From: Gammaproteobacteria bacterium
GTDB lineage: Bacteria > Pseudomonadota > Gammaproteobacteria > Nevskiales > Nevskiaceae
Assembly (NCBI GenBank): GCA_016182805.1
Contig: JACPFV010000029.1
Span: forward strand, 1 to 38,110
Length of the DNA: 38,110 nucleotides
Direction of reading: 5' to 3'
The position numbers were made by a program, and so were the translations under genes. Of this stretch, positions 30,103 to 38,110 are shown one piece after another. Each line of letters opens with the position of its first letter. The stretch's first letter is position 1. Under the pieces are notes generated by a model. That model made no database searches. It was given only the letters and a program-made list of their open reading frames with translations, and was not told where the DNA came from.

Positions 30103-31022
30103 GGGACTGCCGCCTCCGCGTCGGGCAGCGGCGCCGAGCGCCGCGGCGGCGCAGCCGTGCAGGCGTCGGCGCATAGGCGCGCCAGCACCGCCGCCGCGCG
30201 GATGTCGTCCGGGCCGAACGCGGCGTGCGGGCGCAGGTCGGCGAAGTAGAGCCACCCGCGGAGTCCGGCCGCGACCGGCAACGCCAGGCCGAGCAGTTCG
30301 GTGACGCGCGGATGGCCGTGCGGCAGGCCGTCCAGGCCCGCCGCGCCGGCATCGCCGCGCAGGTGGATCGCATCGCGGCCGCCGGCGACCCGCGCGATCA
30401 GCGGGGCCACCGCGTCGGCGAACAGCCCGCGATCGAGGCCGCAGGTCCACACCTGCCGCGGCGGCCACGCCTGGCCGTCGTGCAGCCCCATCGCCGCGTA
30501 GCGGCAGCCGAACACCCGCGCGGCCTCGCGAAACGTCTCGGCCGTACTCGCCGCCGCGCCCGCCCGCTCCAGCATCAGGCGGTGCGCCGCCTTCAGGCGG
30601 TACTGCGAGCAGCCGGCCTCCACCGCCGCCAGCAACGCGTCGGGCGGGCACGGCTTGAGCAGCAGCGCGCAGATTTGCCCGTCGTTGATGGCGTCCACGC
30701 CGCCGGAGAGATCGATGTTGCCGGTGAGCAGGATTCGCGCGGTGTCGGGCGCGAGGTCCCGCGCCAGGCGCAGGAACGACACGCCGTCCGCGCCCGGCAT
30801 GCGCATGTCCGAAACGACGACCGCGATCTCCCTGTCGCGGTGCAGGATTTCCAGACCCGCCGCGGCGCCGCCGGCGGTGCGCACGTCGTATTGGCGGCGC
30901 AAGCCCAGCGCCAGGCCTTCGAGGATGCGCGGCTCGTCGTCCACGCACAGCACGCGCATGCGCGGTTGCGCCGGCACCGCGGCGGCGGGCGCCGGCGGGT
31001 CCGGATGCTTGGCTTCGTTCAT
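30099..31022 (-). CDS. Response regulator with GAF-like domain
   Basis: 307 residues. After a Pro/Ala-rich start, the receiver spans about 22-140 (DDEP, phospho-acceptor Asp72 in VVSDMRMPGADG, Thr in LLTGN, Lys in LLLKPC). The rest (about 155-290) has a GAF-like pattern: AARVFGCRYAAMGLHDG, then LGLALPVAAGLRGWLYFADLR and FGPDDIRAAAVLARL. There is no DNA-binding or enzymatic output, so it may pass signal to the kinase or to the HDOD regulator. The start ATG has GGAG upstream. It lies 28 nt after the kinase gene and overlaps the HDOD gene by 4 nt. Confidence 0.87.
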   Translation of the reverse strand: MNEAKHPDPPAPAAAVPAQPRMRVLCVDDEPRILEGLALGLRRQYDVRTAGGAAAGLEILHRDREIAVVVSDMRMPGADGVSFLRLARDLAPDTARILLTGNIDLSGGVDAINDGQICALLLKPCPPDALLAAVEAGCSQYRLKAAHRLMLERAGAAASTAETFREAARVFGCRYAAMGLHDGQAWPPRQVWTCGLDRGLFADAVAPLIARVAGGRDAIHLRGDAGAAGLDGLPHGHPRVTELLGLALPVAAGLRGWLYFADLRPHAAFGPDDIRAAAVLARLCADACTAAPPRRSAPLPDAEAAVP

Positions 31023-31050
31023 GTCTGTCTCCGTGGGTGATGGCATTCGG

Positions 31051-32732
<1,682 letters not shown>

Positions 32733-32736
<4 letters not shown>

Positions 32737-33302
32737 GTTCGCGGCCCTCGCACCACGCTCTTGGCGAGCCTCTGCACCTGCGCGCTGATGGTCAGCCCCG
32801 CGCGCTCGGCGGAGTACACGTTCAGCTCGAAACGCAGGCGGTCGTACTCCTGCACCAGCGTCACCATGCCGCCGTGCCGGGAGAACTCCGCGGACTCGCC
32901 GACCGTCAGCACCGGCCGGCCCGCAATCGCCGCCAGCCACTCGCCCAGCCGCCCGTCCTCGGCCGCGCCGAGGTACAGGACGTGGACCGGCGGCATCGCC
33001 TGCGGGGATTCCAGCCGCACCACCAGGACGGCGCAGTCGTGGATGCGCAGCCGGTGCTGGGCGACCCCGAGGGCGTCGGCGACCCCGGCTTGGCCCGCTA
33101 CGCCGATGACCAGCATCGCCGCCCGGTGTTCGAAGGTTCCCGGCGCCCATTCGGTGAACTTGGCGAAATTGACCAGGTAGGCGGCCTGGGCCTGGTCTTT
33201 CTCAAGCGCGGCGCCGCCCGCCCAGGCCGGCGCCGCCAGCAGGATGGCCACCGCGAGGGCCGCCGCGCGTAGCCCGTTCCACCGCCATGAGGCCGTCGGC
33301 AC
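32733..33302 (-). CDS. YfiR-like periplasmic protein (DUF4154)
   Basis: Secreted protein of 189 residues. The signal peptide WRWNGLRAAALAVAILLAAPAWA is cut before GGAAL. The mature part has the YfiR family pattern: AAYLVNFAKFTEWAP, a central VHVLYLG where most family members have Cys-His-Val-Leu, VLTVGESAEFSRHGGMVTLV and RFELNVYSAERAGLTISAQVQRLAKSV. Only one cysteine remains (Cys90), so the disulfides known in Pseudomonas YfiR cannot form within the chain. GTG at 33302, with GAGAAG upstream, gives a normal signal peptide; ATG at 33419 would add 39 residues before it. It should bind the CHASE8 domain of the kinase it overlaps by 4 nt. Confidence 0.87.
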
Positions 33303-33847
33303 CTGCTTCTCGCGGACCGCGTCTCCGCCCGACAAGGTCGGGCCGCCGCGGCGGACGCTGGCGCAGGCACTGCCGAGGCACGTCTGCGGCGGCGCGGACG
33401 AACGGTGGGCGCGACGCATCGGCTACGGCGCCCACGCGACTTGAATCGACCCGGCGAACCCCTCCGGCGGCAGCCCGGTCATGGCCGACCCGATGCCGCG
33501 CCCGCGGCGACGCCGAACAACGTGGGCAGCGCCCGGCCACCGAACATCGCCTCACCTCCAGAATCCACCCGAATTCGGAACTTGGACCAGCGTAGGGAAT
33601 CGGGAATCGGGAAGGCGAGGTCTAATGAGAATTGTCTACAGGCGAAACTCTACTGTTACGGATGGGGGCGGCCCCGCGCGGACGCCAACCGGCGGGGCAA
33701 ACAAGCCGACACTGAGGTCATGACCTGCCGCCCTGGCGGCGTGGAGTTCGCCCCGGCCGGGGGAACCTCCGCACCCGGCGGCCGGTCAATCGGAGACGTG
33801 GCACTGCCACGGCATCGGTTCCCGCATTCCGACTTCCGGCCACCGCC
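33303..33847. other. Long intergenic region with structured DNA, no convincing gene
   Basis: This 545-bp divergent gap is the only long non-coding stretch. On the minus strand a very strong ribosome site (GGAGGTGAG) precedes a 22-codon frame (33547-33479), followed by an ATGA-coupled 19-codon frame (33482-33423) and then the ATG of the long yfiR reading at 33419; neither short peptide is recognisable. GGGAATC repeats two and a half times at 33595-33613. An AT-rich patch with AATGAGAATTGTCT (33624-33637) resembles half or more of a Fur box. Between 33671 and 33810 lie five close palindromes. Both flanking transcripts probably start here. Confidence 0.6.
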
Positions 33848-34108
33848 ATGCCTGCCCATCGCCAAGCCGTTCCGGCCGCCCACTCCCGCACGCACCCCGG
33901 CCCGGCGCTGCGCCCGCAGCAGCTGCCCTGCCCGGTGTGCGGCCACGGCCTGTATCTCGCCTCGCGCGATTTCGTCGAAGGGCGCGAGCTGCTGTGCGCC
34001 CACTGCGAAACGCGCCCGCTGCTGACGCGCGACTGGGACGAGCGCAGCAACCGCTATCGGTGGGTCCTGTTGGACCCCGATGCGGACAGCGACGATGCCG
34101 CCCGTTGA
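33848..34108 (+). CDS. Small zinc-ribbon protein of unknown function
   Basis: 86 residues. Two CxxC pairs, CPVCG (about 28-32) and CAHCE (about 50-54), 19 residues apart, form a likely zinc ribbon after a Pro/His/Arg-rich start. The C-terminus is acidic (DPDADSDD). Similar small zinc-ribbon proteins are common and mostly uncharacterised. The 3' end overlaps the next gene by 14 nt, so they are probably made together. The conserved-looking part starts near LRPQQLPCP, so the true start could be a little downstream. Confidence 0.62.
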   Translation: MPAHRQAVPAAHSRTHPGPALRPQQLPCPVCGHGLYLASRDFVEGRELLCAHCETRPLLTRDWDERSNRYRWVLLDPDADSDDAAR

Positions 34109-34580
34109 GGGCACGGGCGCAGCGGGCCCGTCCGCCGCGACGCGGGCGGCGCCCTGGGTGCTGGTGGCGGACCACATGCGCGCCCGCCTGTTCTGCGCCG
34201 ACGGCCCGCGCGGCGCGCTGGTCGAGCGCGAAGGCATGGTCAATCCGGAGTTCCGCCTGCACGAGGGCGAGCTGGTGTCCGACCGCGGCGGCCGCCTCAC
34301 CCATCCGGTGCGCCGCGGCGGACCGGCGCTGCGCGCCGGGGCGTCGGCGCGCGAGCATAGTGCCGAGACCTTCGCGCGCGCGGTGTGCGACCGGCTCCAT
34401 GCAATGCGCAGCGGCGGCGCGCTGGCGCGCCTGCACCTCATCGCCGAGCCGGACTTCCTCGGCCTGCTGCGCGAGCGGCTGGACCCGGCCACGCGCCGCC
34501 AGGTGGCGACCGAGATCTGCAAGTCGCTGACGCGCCGATCGGCCGAGGAAATCCGCGCGCGGTTGCCGCGGCGGCTGTAG
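34095..34580 (+). CDS. Host-attachment family protein
   Basis: 161 residues, cytoplasmic. The pattern WVLVADHMRARLFCADG near the start, then HSAETFARAVCDRLHAMRSGGALARLHLIAEPDFLGLLRERL and a terminal EEIRARLP helix matches the host-attachment protein family (first described from plant-associated bacteria; probably a derived release-factor-like fold). The cellular role is not established. Starts at 34080 or 34095 are both possible; the latter is favoured by homology. It overlaps the zinc-ribbon gene by 14 nt. Confidence 0.8.
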   Translation: MPPVEGTGAAGPSAATRAAPWVLVADHMRARLFCADGPRGALVEREGMVNPEFRLHEGELVSDRGGRLTHPVRRGGPALRAGASAREHSAETFARAVCDRLHAMRSGGALARLHLIAEPDFLGLLRERLDPATRRQVATEICKSLTRRSAEEIRARLPRRL

Positions 34581-34667
34581 CCGGGGAGCCGCGGTCAGGC
34601 GCGGCGCCGACAAACGCCGCCGCCCGCCGGCGGTCAGATATACAAGGACGGCCACACGAGGGCTCCC

Positions 34668-35441
34668 ATGCGCGATGTTGCGAAGCCGCGGCCGCTGTCG
34701 TTCACCGTGCTGACCCTCAATACGCACAAAGGCTTCACCTATTTCAACCGCCGGTTCGTGCTGCACGAGCTGCGCGAGGCGGTGCGCGCCGTCTCCGCCG
34801 ACGTCGTGTTCCTGCAGGAGGTGCTGGGCGGGCACGCCCACCCGCATCCCGGCCATCCGGACTGGCCGGTCGCGCCGCAGTACGAGTTCCTGGCCGACTC
34901 GATCTGGCCCGACTTCGCCTACGGCCGCAACGCGGTCTACCCCAAGGGGCATCACGGCAACGCGCTGCTGTCCAAGTTCCCGATCGTGCGCTACCGCAAC
35001 CATGACATTTCGGTCGGCTTCCGCCATGAGCGGCGCGGGCTGCTGCACTGCGTCCTGCGCGTGCCCGGCCCGGAGCTGGAAGTGCACGCGATCTGCGCGC
35101 ACCTGGGCCTGATCGAAGCGCACCGGCGCCGGCAGCTCGAGCTGCTGGGCGACCTGGTCGACGGCGGCGTGCCGCGGGCGGCGCCGCTGCTGGTCGCCGG
35201 CGACTTCAACGACTGGCGCATGCTCGGGCACCGCTACCTGTACCGGCGCAGCGGGCTGCGCGAGGTCTTCGTCGAAACGCACGGCCGGCCGCCGCGCAGC
35301 TTTCCGGCGCTGTGCCCCCTGCTGCGGCTGGACCGGATCTACTTCCGCAACGCCGAGCTGCGGCGCCCCGCGCGCCTGTCCACGCGGCCGTGGTCGCACC
35401 TGTCGGACCACGTCCCCCTGCACGCGGAGGTGCGGCTGTGA
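34668..35441 (+). CDS. Endonuclease/exonuclease/phosphatase family protein (YbhP-like)
   Basis: 257-residue EEP-fold phosphodiesterase or nuclease, no signal peptide. Metal and catalytic motifs: LTLNTHKG, Glu in FLQEVLGG, YGRNAVYPKGHHGNALLSKFPI, AHLGL, AGDFNDW and the final SDHVPL. It overlaps clsB as GTGA. In E. coli the related ybhP lies directly before clsB in the same way, so the pairing is conserved and suggests a role in phospholipid metabolism, perhaps on phosphodiester lipids or head groups; the activity is not known to me. RBS GAGGG precedes the ATG. The 87-bp gap before it shows no clear promoter beyond TATACA at 34639. Confidence 0.88.
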   Translation: MRDVAKPRPLSFTVLTLNTHKGFTYFNRRFVLHELREAVRAVSADVVFLQEVLGGHAHPHPGHPDWPVAPQYEFLADSIWPDFAYGRNAVYPKGHHGNALLSKFPIVRYRNHDISVGFRHERRGLLHCVLRVPGPELEVHAICAHLGLIEAHRRRQLELLGDLVDGGVPRAAPLLVAGDFNDWRMLGHRYLYRRSGLREVFVETHGRPPRSFPALCPLLRLDRIYFRNAELRRPARLSTRPWSHLSDHVPLHAEVRL

Positions 35442-36682
35442 GGCCGGCCTGGACCGACGGCAACCGCGTGCGCCTGCTGGAGAACGGCGAGGAATACTAC
35501 CCGCGCGTGTTCGAGGCGATCGCGCGTGCGCGCCGCGAGGTCCTGATCGAGACCTTCATCCTGTTCGACGACAAGATCGGCAAGGAGCTGCAGGCGCGCC
35601 TGATTGCCGCGGCGCGGCGCGGGGTGCACGTCGAGCTGACCGTGGACGGCTTCGGCTCGTCGGAGCTGACGCCGGAGTTCATCGCGCCGATGCGCATCGC
35701 CGGCGTGCACTTCCACGTGTTCGACCCGCAGCCCAAGCTGCTGGGCCTGCGCACCAACATTTTCCGCCGGCTGCACCGCAAGCTTGCGGTGGTCGACGGC
35801 GCCGTGGCCTTCGTCGGCGGCATCAACTTCTCGCACGACCATGTGCGCGAGTTCGGCCCCGAGGCCAAGCACGACTACGCCGTCGAGGTCGCCGGCCCGG
35901 TGGTCGAGCACGTCCACGCGCTGCTGGCGCGCGCCAACGCCGCCTACCGCCACCCGGGCCTGCGCGCCTGGTGGGCGCGCCGCTTCGACCGCCGCCCCGC
36001 GCCGCCCGCGCCGGCGCCGCGGGGCGGCGCCCGCGTCGCGCTGGTGACGCGCGACAACGGCCGCCACTCCGGCGACATCGAGAGCATGTACCGCGCCGCC
36101 ATCGGCGCCGCGCGCCGCCAGATCGTCGTCGCCAACGCGTACTTCCTCCCCGGCTACCGCCTGCTGCGCGACCTGCGCCAGGCGGCGCGCCGGGGCGTCG
36201 ACGTGCGGCTGGTGCTGCAGGGCAAGCCCGACATGCCGACCGTGCGCTGGGCCGGCGCCAACCTGTACGACTACCTGCTGCACAGCGGCGTGCGCATTTA
36301 CGAGTACTGCGAGCGGCCGTTCCACGGCAAGGTCGCGGTGGTGGACGACGACTGGGCGACGGTCGGGTCCAGCAACCTGGACCCGCTCAGCCTGTTCCTG
36401 AACCTCGAAGCCAACGTGGTGGTGCGCGACGCCGCCTTCGCCGCCGAGCTGCGCGGCAGGCTGTTCGACCTGATCGCCGGCTGTTGCACCGAGATCGAGC
36501 CCGCGCAACGCCCGCGGCGCACGCTGCTGCGGCAGGGCCTGGGCCTGGTCGTGTTCCACAGCCTGCGGCGCTTCCCGTCGTGGGCCGGCTGGCTGCCGGC
36601 GCACAAGCCGCGCTACGCCACGCTGCCGCCCCTGCCGCGCGCCGCGAACCGCGGCCGCGCCCTGCGCGACCGCGCCGCCTGA
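35438..36682 (+). CDS. clsB: Cardiolipin synthase B
   Basis: Phospholipase-D-superfamily enzyme of 414 residues that makes cardiolipin at the inner membrane; E. coli ClsB has 413. Two HKD motifs are complete: His113-x-Lys115-x4-Asp120 (HRKLAVVDGAVAFVGGIN) and His296-x-Lys298-x4-Asp303 (HGKVAVVDDDWATVGSSNLDP). There are no N-terminal membrane helices, in agreement with ClsB rather than ClsA. The GTG start overlaps the EEP gene stop as GTGA. The gene ends 8 bp from the convergent gene. Confidence 0.93.
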   Translation: MRPAWTDGNRVRLLENGEEYYPRVFEAIARARREVLIETFILFDDKIGKELQARLIAAARRGVHVELTVDGFGSSELTPEFIAPMRIAGVHFHVFDPQPKLLGLRTNIFRRLHRKLAVVDGAVAFVGGINFSHDHVREFGPEAKHDYAVEVAGPVVEHVHALLARANAAYRHPGLRAWWARRFDRRPAPPAPAPRGGARVALVTRDNGRHSGDIESMYRAAIGAARRQIVVANAYFLPGYRLLRDLRQAARRGVDVRLVLQGKPDMPTVRWAGANLYDYLLHSGVRIYEYCERPFHGKVAVVDDDWATVGSSNLDPLSLFLNLEANVVVRDAAFAAELRGRLFDLIAGCCTEIEPAQRPRRTLLRQGLGLVVFHSLRRFPSWAGWLPAHKPRYATLPPLPRAANRGRALRDRAA

Positions 36683-36690
36683 ACGGCGCC

Positions 36691-37155
36691 TCAGCTCATC
36701 TGCGCGTAGCTGTCGCGCAGCTCGCGGATGCGGTCGTGGTGCTGCAACAGGCCCTCGTACTGGCGCTGCACCAGCGCCCTGGCGTCCGGCGGGATCGGGG
36801 CCTTCAGCGCCTTCTGGTACTCCGCCTTGGCGAGGTCCTCGCCGCGCTCGCATTCCTGCAGGATCGCGGACTCGTCGCGCCGCGTGGTCGCGGTACGCAG
36901 GTTGACCCAGCCGCGATGCGCCGCGCCGGCGGCGGTGCCGCCCGAATCCGGCTTGGCGCCCATCGCCGCCACGCACTGTTGCAGCTCCTGCACCGCGCGC
37001 GCGCAATCCTCGGCGTACTCCAGCAGCAGCGACTTGAGCTGCGGGTCATGCGATTTCTCGGCGGCCATGCGGAATCCCCGCTCGCCGTCGCGCGACGTCT
37101 CGATCAGACCGTTCAGGGTCGAGACGACGTCGCTGCCCACTTTCCTCTTGGCCAT
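36691..37155 (-). CDS. PA2169-family four-helix-bundle protein (DUF2383)
   Basis: 154 residues, all helical, no signal peptide. Features of the PA2169/DUF2383 family: VVSTLNGLIETSRDGERGFRMAAE, LLLEYAEDCARAVQELQQCV, RGWVNLRTA and ECERGEDLAKAEYQKAL. The bundle resembles ferritin-like proteins and the family is often seen with stress or general-response genes; no function is proven. The start ATG has AGGAG upstream. It is separated from the flavoprotein gene by 182 bp that holds hairpins but no other gene. Confidence 0.86.
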   Translation of the reverse strand: MAKRKVGSDVVSTLNGLIETSRDGERGFRMAAEKSHDPQLKSLLLEYAEDCARAVQELQQCVAAMGAKPDSGGTAAGAAHRGWVNLRTATTRRDESAILQECERGEDLAKAEYQKALKAPIPPDARALVQRQYEGLLQHHDRIRELRDSYAQMS

Positions 37156-37181
37156 GTGCGTACTCCTCGTGCTTGAAAAGG

Positions 37182-37199
37182 GCGCGGCCCATGCCGCGC
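37182..37199. other. Small hairpin upstream of the DUF2383 gene
   Basis: GCGCGG (37182-37187) and CCGCGC (37194-37199) form a 6-bp stem with a 6-nt loop, in the 182-bp gap between the flavoprotein stop and the DUF2383 start. It could be a weak terminator for the flavoprotein gene or part of the leader of the next. No T-run follows on either strand. Confidence 0.3.
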
Positions 37200-37337
37200 T
37201 TCCGCCCCGTCGAGGGCGATGCCGCCGTGCAGCATCCGCCGTGCCGCGGCCGGCGCTGGCACGGGACTTGGCGCGCCGATGGGGATTCGCGCGGCACGGC
37301 GTCGACGGAGGAACGCCGGCGAAACCCGCGTGCGCCA

Positions 37338-38110
37338 TCACGGCTTGACCCGCGCCGGCGCCAGGTCGCTGTTGGCCGGCCCCTGGATCACCTTGCCGTA
37401 GCAGTCGAAGCGCGAGCTGTGGCAGGGGCAGTCCCAGGTCTTCTCGCCGTCGTTCCAGCGCACGATCCCGCGCAGGTGCGGGCAGACCGCGGAATACTCG
37501 TGCAGCCCGCCGGCCTCGTCGCGGTACGCGGCGATCTTGCGCAGCCCGCGGCGCAGCACGGCGCCGCCGCCGCGCGGGATGTCGGCCGCCGACCGCAGCT
37601 GGCCGGCGGTCATCCAGTCGCGGTACTGCGTGGCCATGGTCACGTCGGCGCGCAGCCCTTCGCCGAGCACCGCCCGGGCCGGCGTGCGCGCAGGGTCGTA
37701 CAGCGGCGCCCACGGGCTGGCGCGCCCCAGGATCATGTCGGTGAGCAGCATGCCGGCGATGGTGCCGTGGGTCATGCCCATGCCGGAATCCCCGGTGGCG
37801 ATGTACACGTTGTCCGCGTCCAGCGGGTTGCGGCCGATGAACGCCAGCCCGTCGAAGGTCTCCATGACCTGGCCGGACCAGCGGAACTCGACCTCGCGCA
37901 TCGCCGGCAGCCGCTCGCGCGCCCACGCCTCCAGGCGCGCGAAGCGCCCGGCCGCGTCGGTGGGGTCGCCGGTGCGGTGGTCTTCGCCGCCGATCAGCAC
38001 GATGTCGTGCGACGGCCGACCGGCCCGGCGCGCGGCCCGCTGCCGGCGCAGGTAGTGGTACGGGTCGAGCGTGTCCCACAGCAGCGCGTGCGGGAAGGCG
38101 CCCGGCGGGA
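37338..38110 (-). CDS. FAD-dependent oxidoreductase with C-terminal Rieske domain (N-terminus beyond window)
   Basis: The visible 257 codons are the C-terminal part of a DAO-type flavoprotein fused to a Rieske [2Fe-2S] domain. The flavoprotein part has HALLWDTLDPYHYLR, IVLIGGEDHRTG, MREVEFRWSGQVMETFDGLAFIGRNP and VYIATGDSGMGMTHGTIAGMLLTD (FAD-binding C-terminal motif). The Rieske part has Cys-x-His (CPHLRG) and Cys-x2-His (CPCHSSRFD) ligands, both complete. Such fusions occur in bacteria as uncharacterised oxidoreductases. The start lies past the right edge. The next minus-strand gene is the DUF2383 protein. Confidence 0.9.
   Translation of the reverse strand, partial: PPGAFPHALLWDTLDPYHYLRRQRAARRAGRPSHDIVLIGGEDHRTGDPTDAAGRFARLEAWARERLPAMREVEFRWSGQVMETFDGLAFIGRNPLDADNVYIATGDSGMGMTHGTIAGMLLTDMILGRASPWAPLYDPARTPARAVLGEGLRADVTMATQYRDWMTAGQLRSAADIPRGGGAVLRRGLRKIAAYRDEAGGLHEYSAVCPHLRGIVRWNDGEKTWDCPCHSSRFDCYGKVIQGPANSDLAPARVKP

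Noticed and set aside
33303-33419. ATG at 33419 as the start of the yfiR-like gene
   Set aside because: It would put about 50 residues before the signal-peptide core; GTG at 33302 gives a normal signal peptide and family length.
33655-33745. Possible cyclic-di-GMP or other riboswitch (contains GGGGCAAACAAGCC)
   Set aside because: Only the short GGCAAAC-like piece fits; the second conserved block of the GEMM motif is absent.
33405-34025. 206-codon plus-strand frame across the intergenic region
   Set aside because: Low-complexity Arg/Pro-rich translation that runs into the zinc-ribbon gene in another frame; no credible start signal.

Overview
The window is a GC-rich stretch of a proteobacterial chromosome, probably gamma- or betaproteobacterial. 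This rests on the enlarged PstC/PstA permeases, an OprO/OprP-type porin, PhoB/PhoR, a SufR-SufBCDS operon and a ClsB locus. Genes are densely packed with many ATGA/GTGA overlaps. Only one stretch longer than 300 bp lacks a convincing gene. No tRNA, rRNA, CRISPR array, transposase or phage gene was seen.

Region 1 (1-9161, minus strand) is a phosphate-starvation locus read right to left: phoB, phoR, pstS, a phosphate-selective porin, pstC, pstA and pstB (cut by the left edge). A Pho box placed exactly 10 bp from a -10 hexamer precedes pstS. A strong hairpin separates the porin from the permease genes. The parts form one pathway: outer-membrane porin, periplasmic PstS, inner-membrane PstCA, PstB ATPase, with PhoR/PhoB sensing the result.

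Region 2 (9316-10812, plus strand) is a compact arsenic operon, arsR-aqpS-arsC, with translational overlaps at both joints. An aquaporin channel stands where an ArsB/Acr3 pump would usually be. A palindromic operator ends one base before the arsR start codon.

Region 3 (10820-18970, minus strand) holds aminopeptidase N (apparently with a CTG start), a FabH-like ketoacyl synthase, a chemotaxis receptor, and a three-gene set of two small proteins and a membrane-anchored alpha/beta hydrolase. A small plus-strand hydrolase (19000-19518) follows.

Region 4 (19505-23583, minus strand) is a tight four-gene operon: a lipocalin-like protein, a response regulator whose output is a metallo-beta-lactamase-fold hydrolase, a hotdog thioesterase and a beta-propeller lipoprotein. 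Its function is unknown to me.

Region 5 (23618-28928, plus strand) is the iron-sulfur assembly operon sufR-sufB-sufC-sufD-sufS, with a clear promoter and an IscR-like operator. Both sufC and the start of sufS carry extra palindromic DNA read in frame.

Region 6 (28903-33302, minus strand) is a signalling operon: a YfiR-like periplasmic protein, a CHASE8-type histidine kinase, a REC-GAF-like regulator and a REC-HDOD regulator. It resembles the YfiR/YfiN sensing pair attached to a phosphorelay instead of a diguanylate cyclase. Upstream lies a structured 545-bp non-coding stretch.

Region 7 (33848-38110) has a zinc-ribbon protein, a host-attachment-family protein, an EEP-family phosphodiesterase/nuclease overlapping cardiolipin synthase B, then on the minus strand a PA2169-type four-helix protein and a Rieske-containing flavoprotein cut by the right edge.
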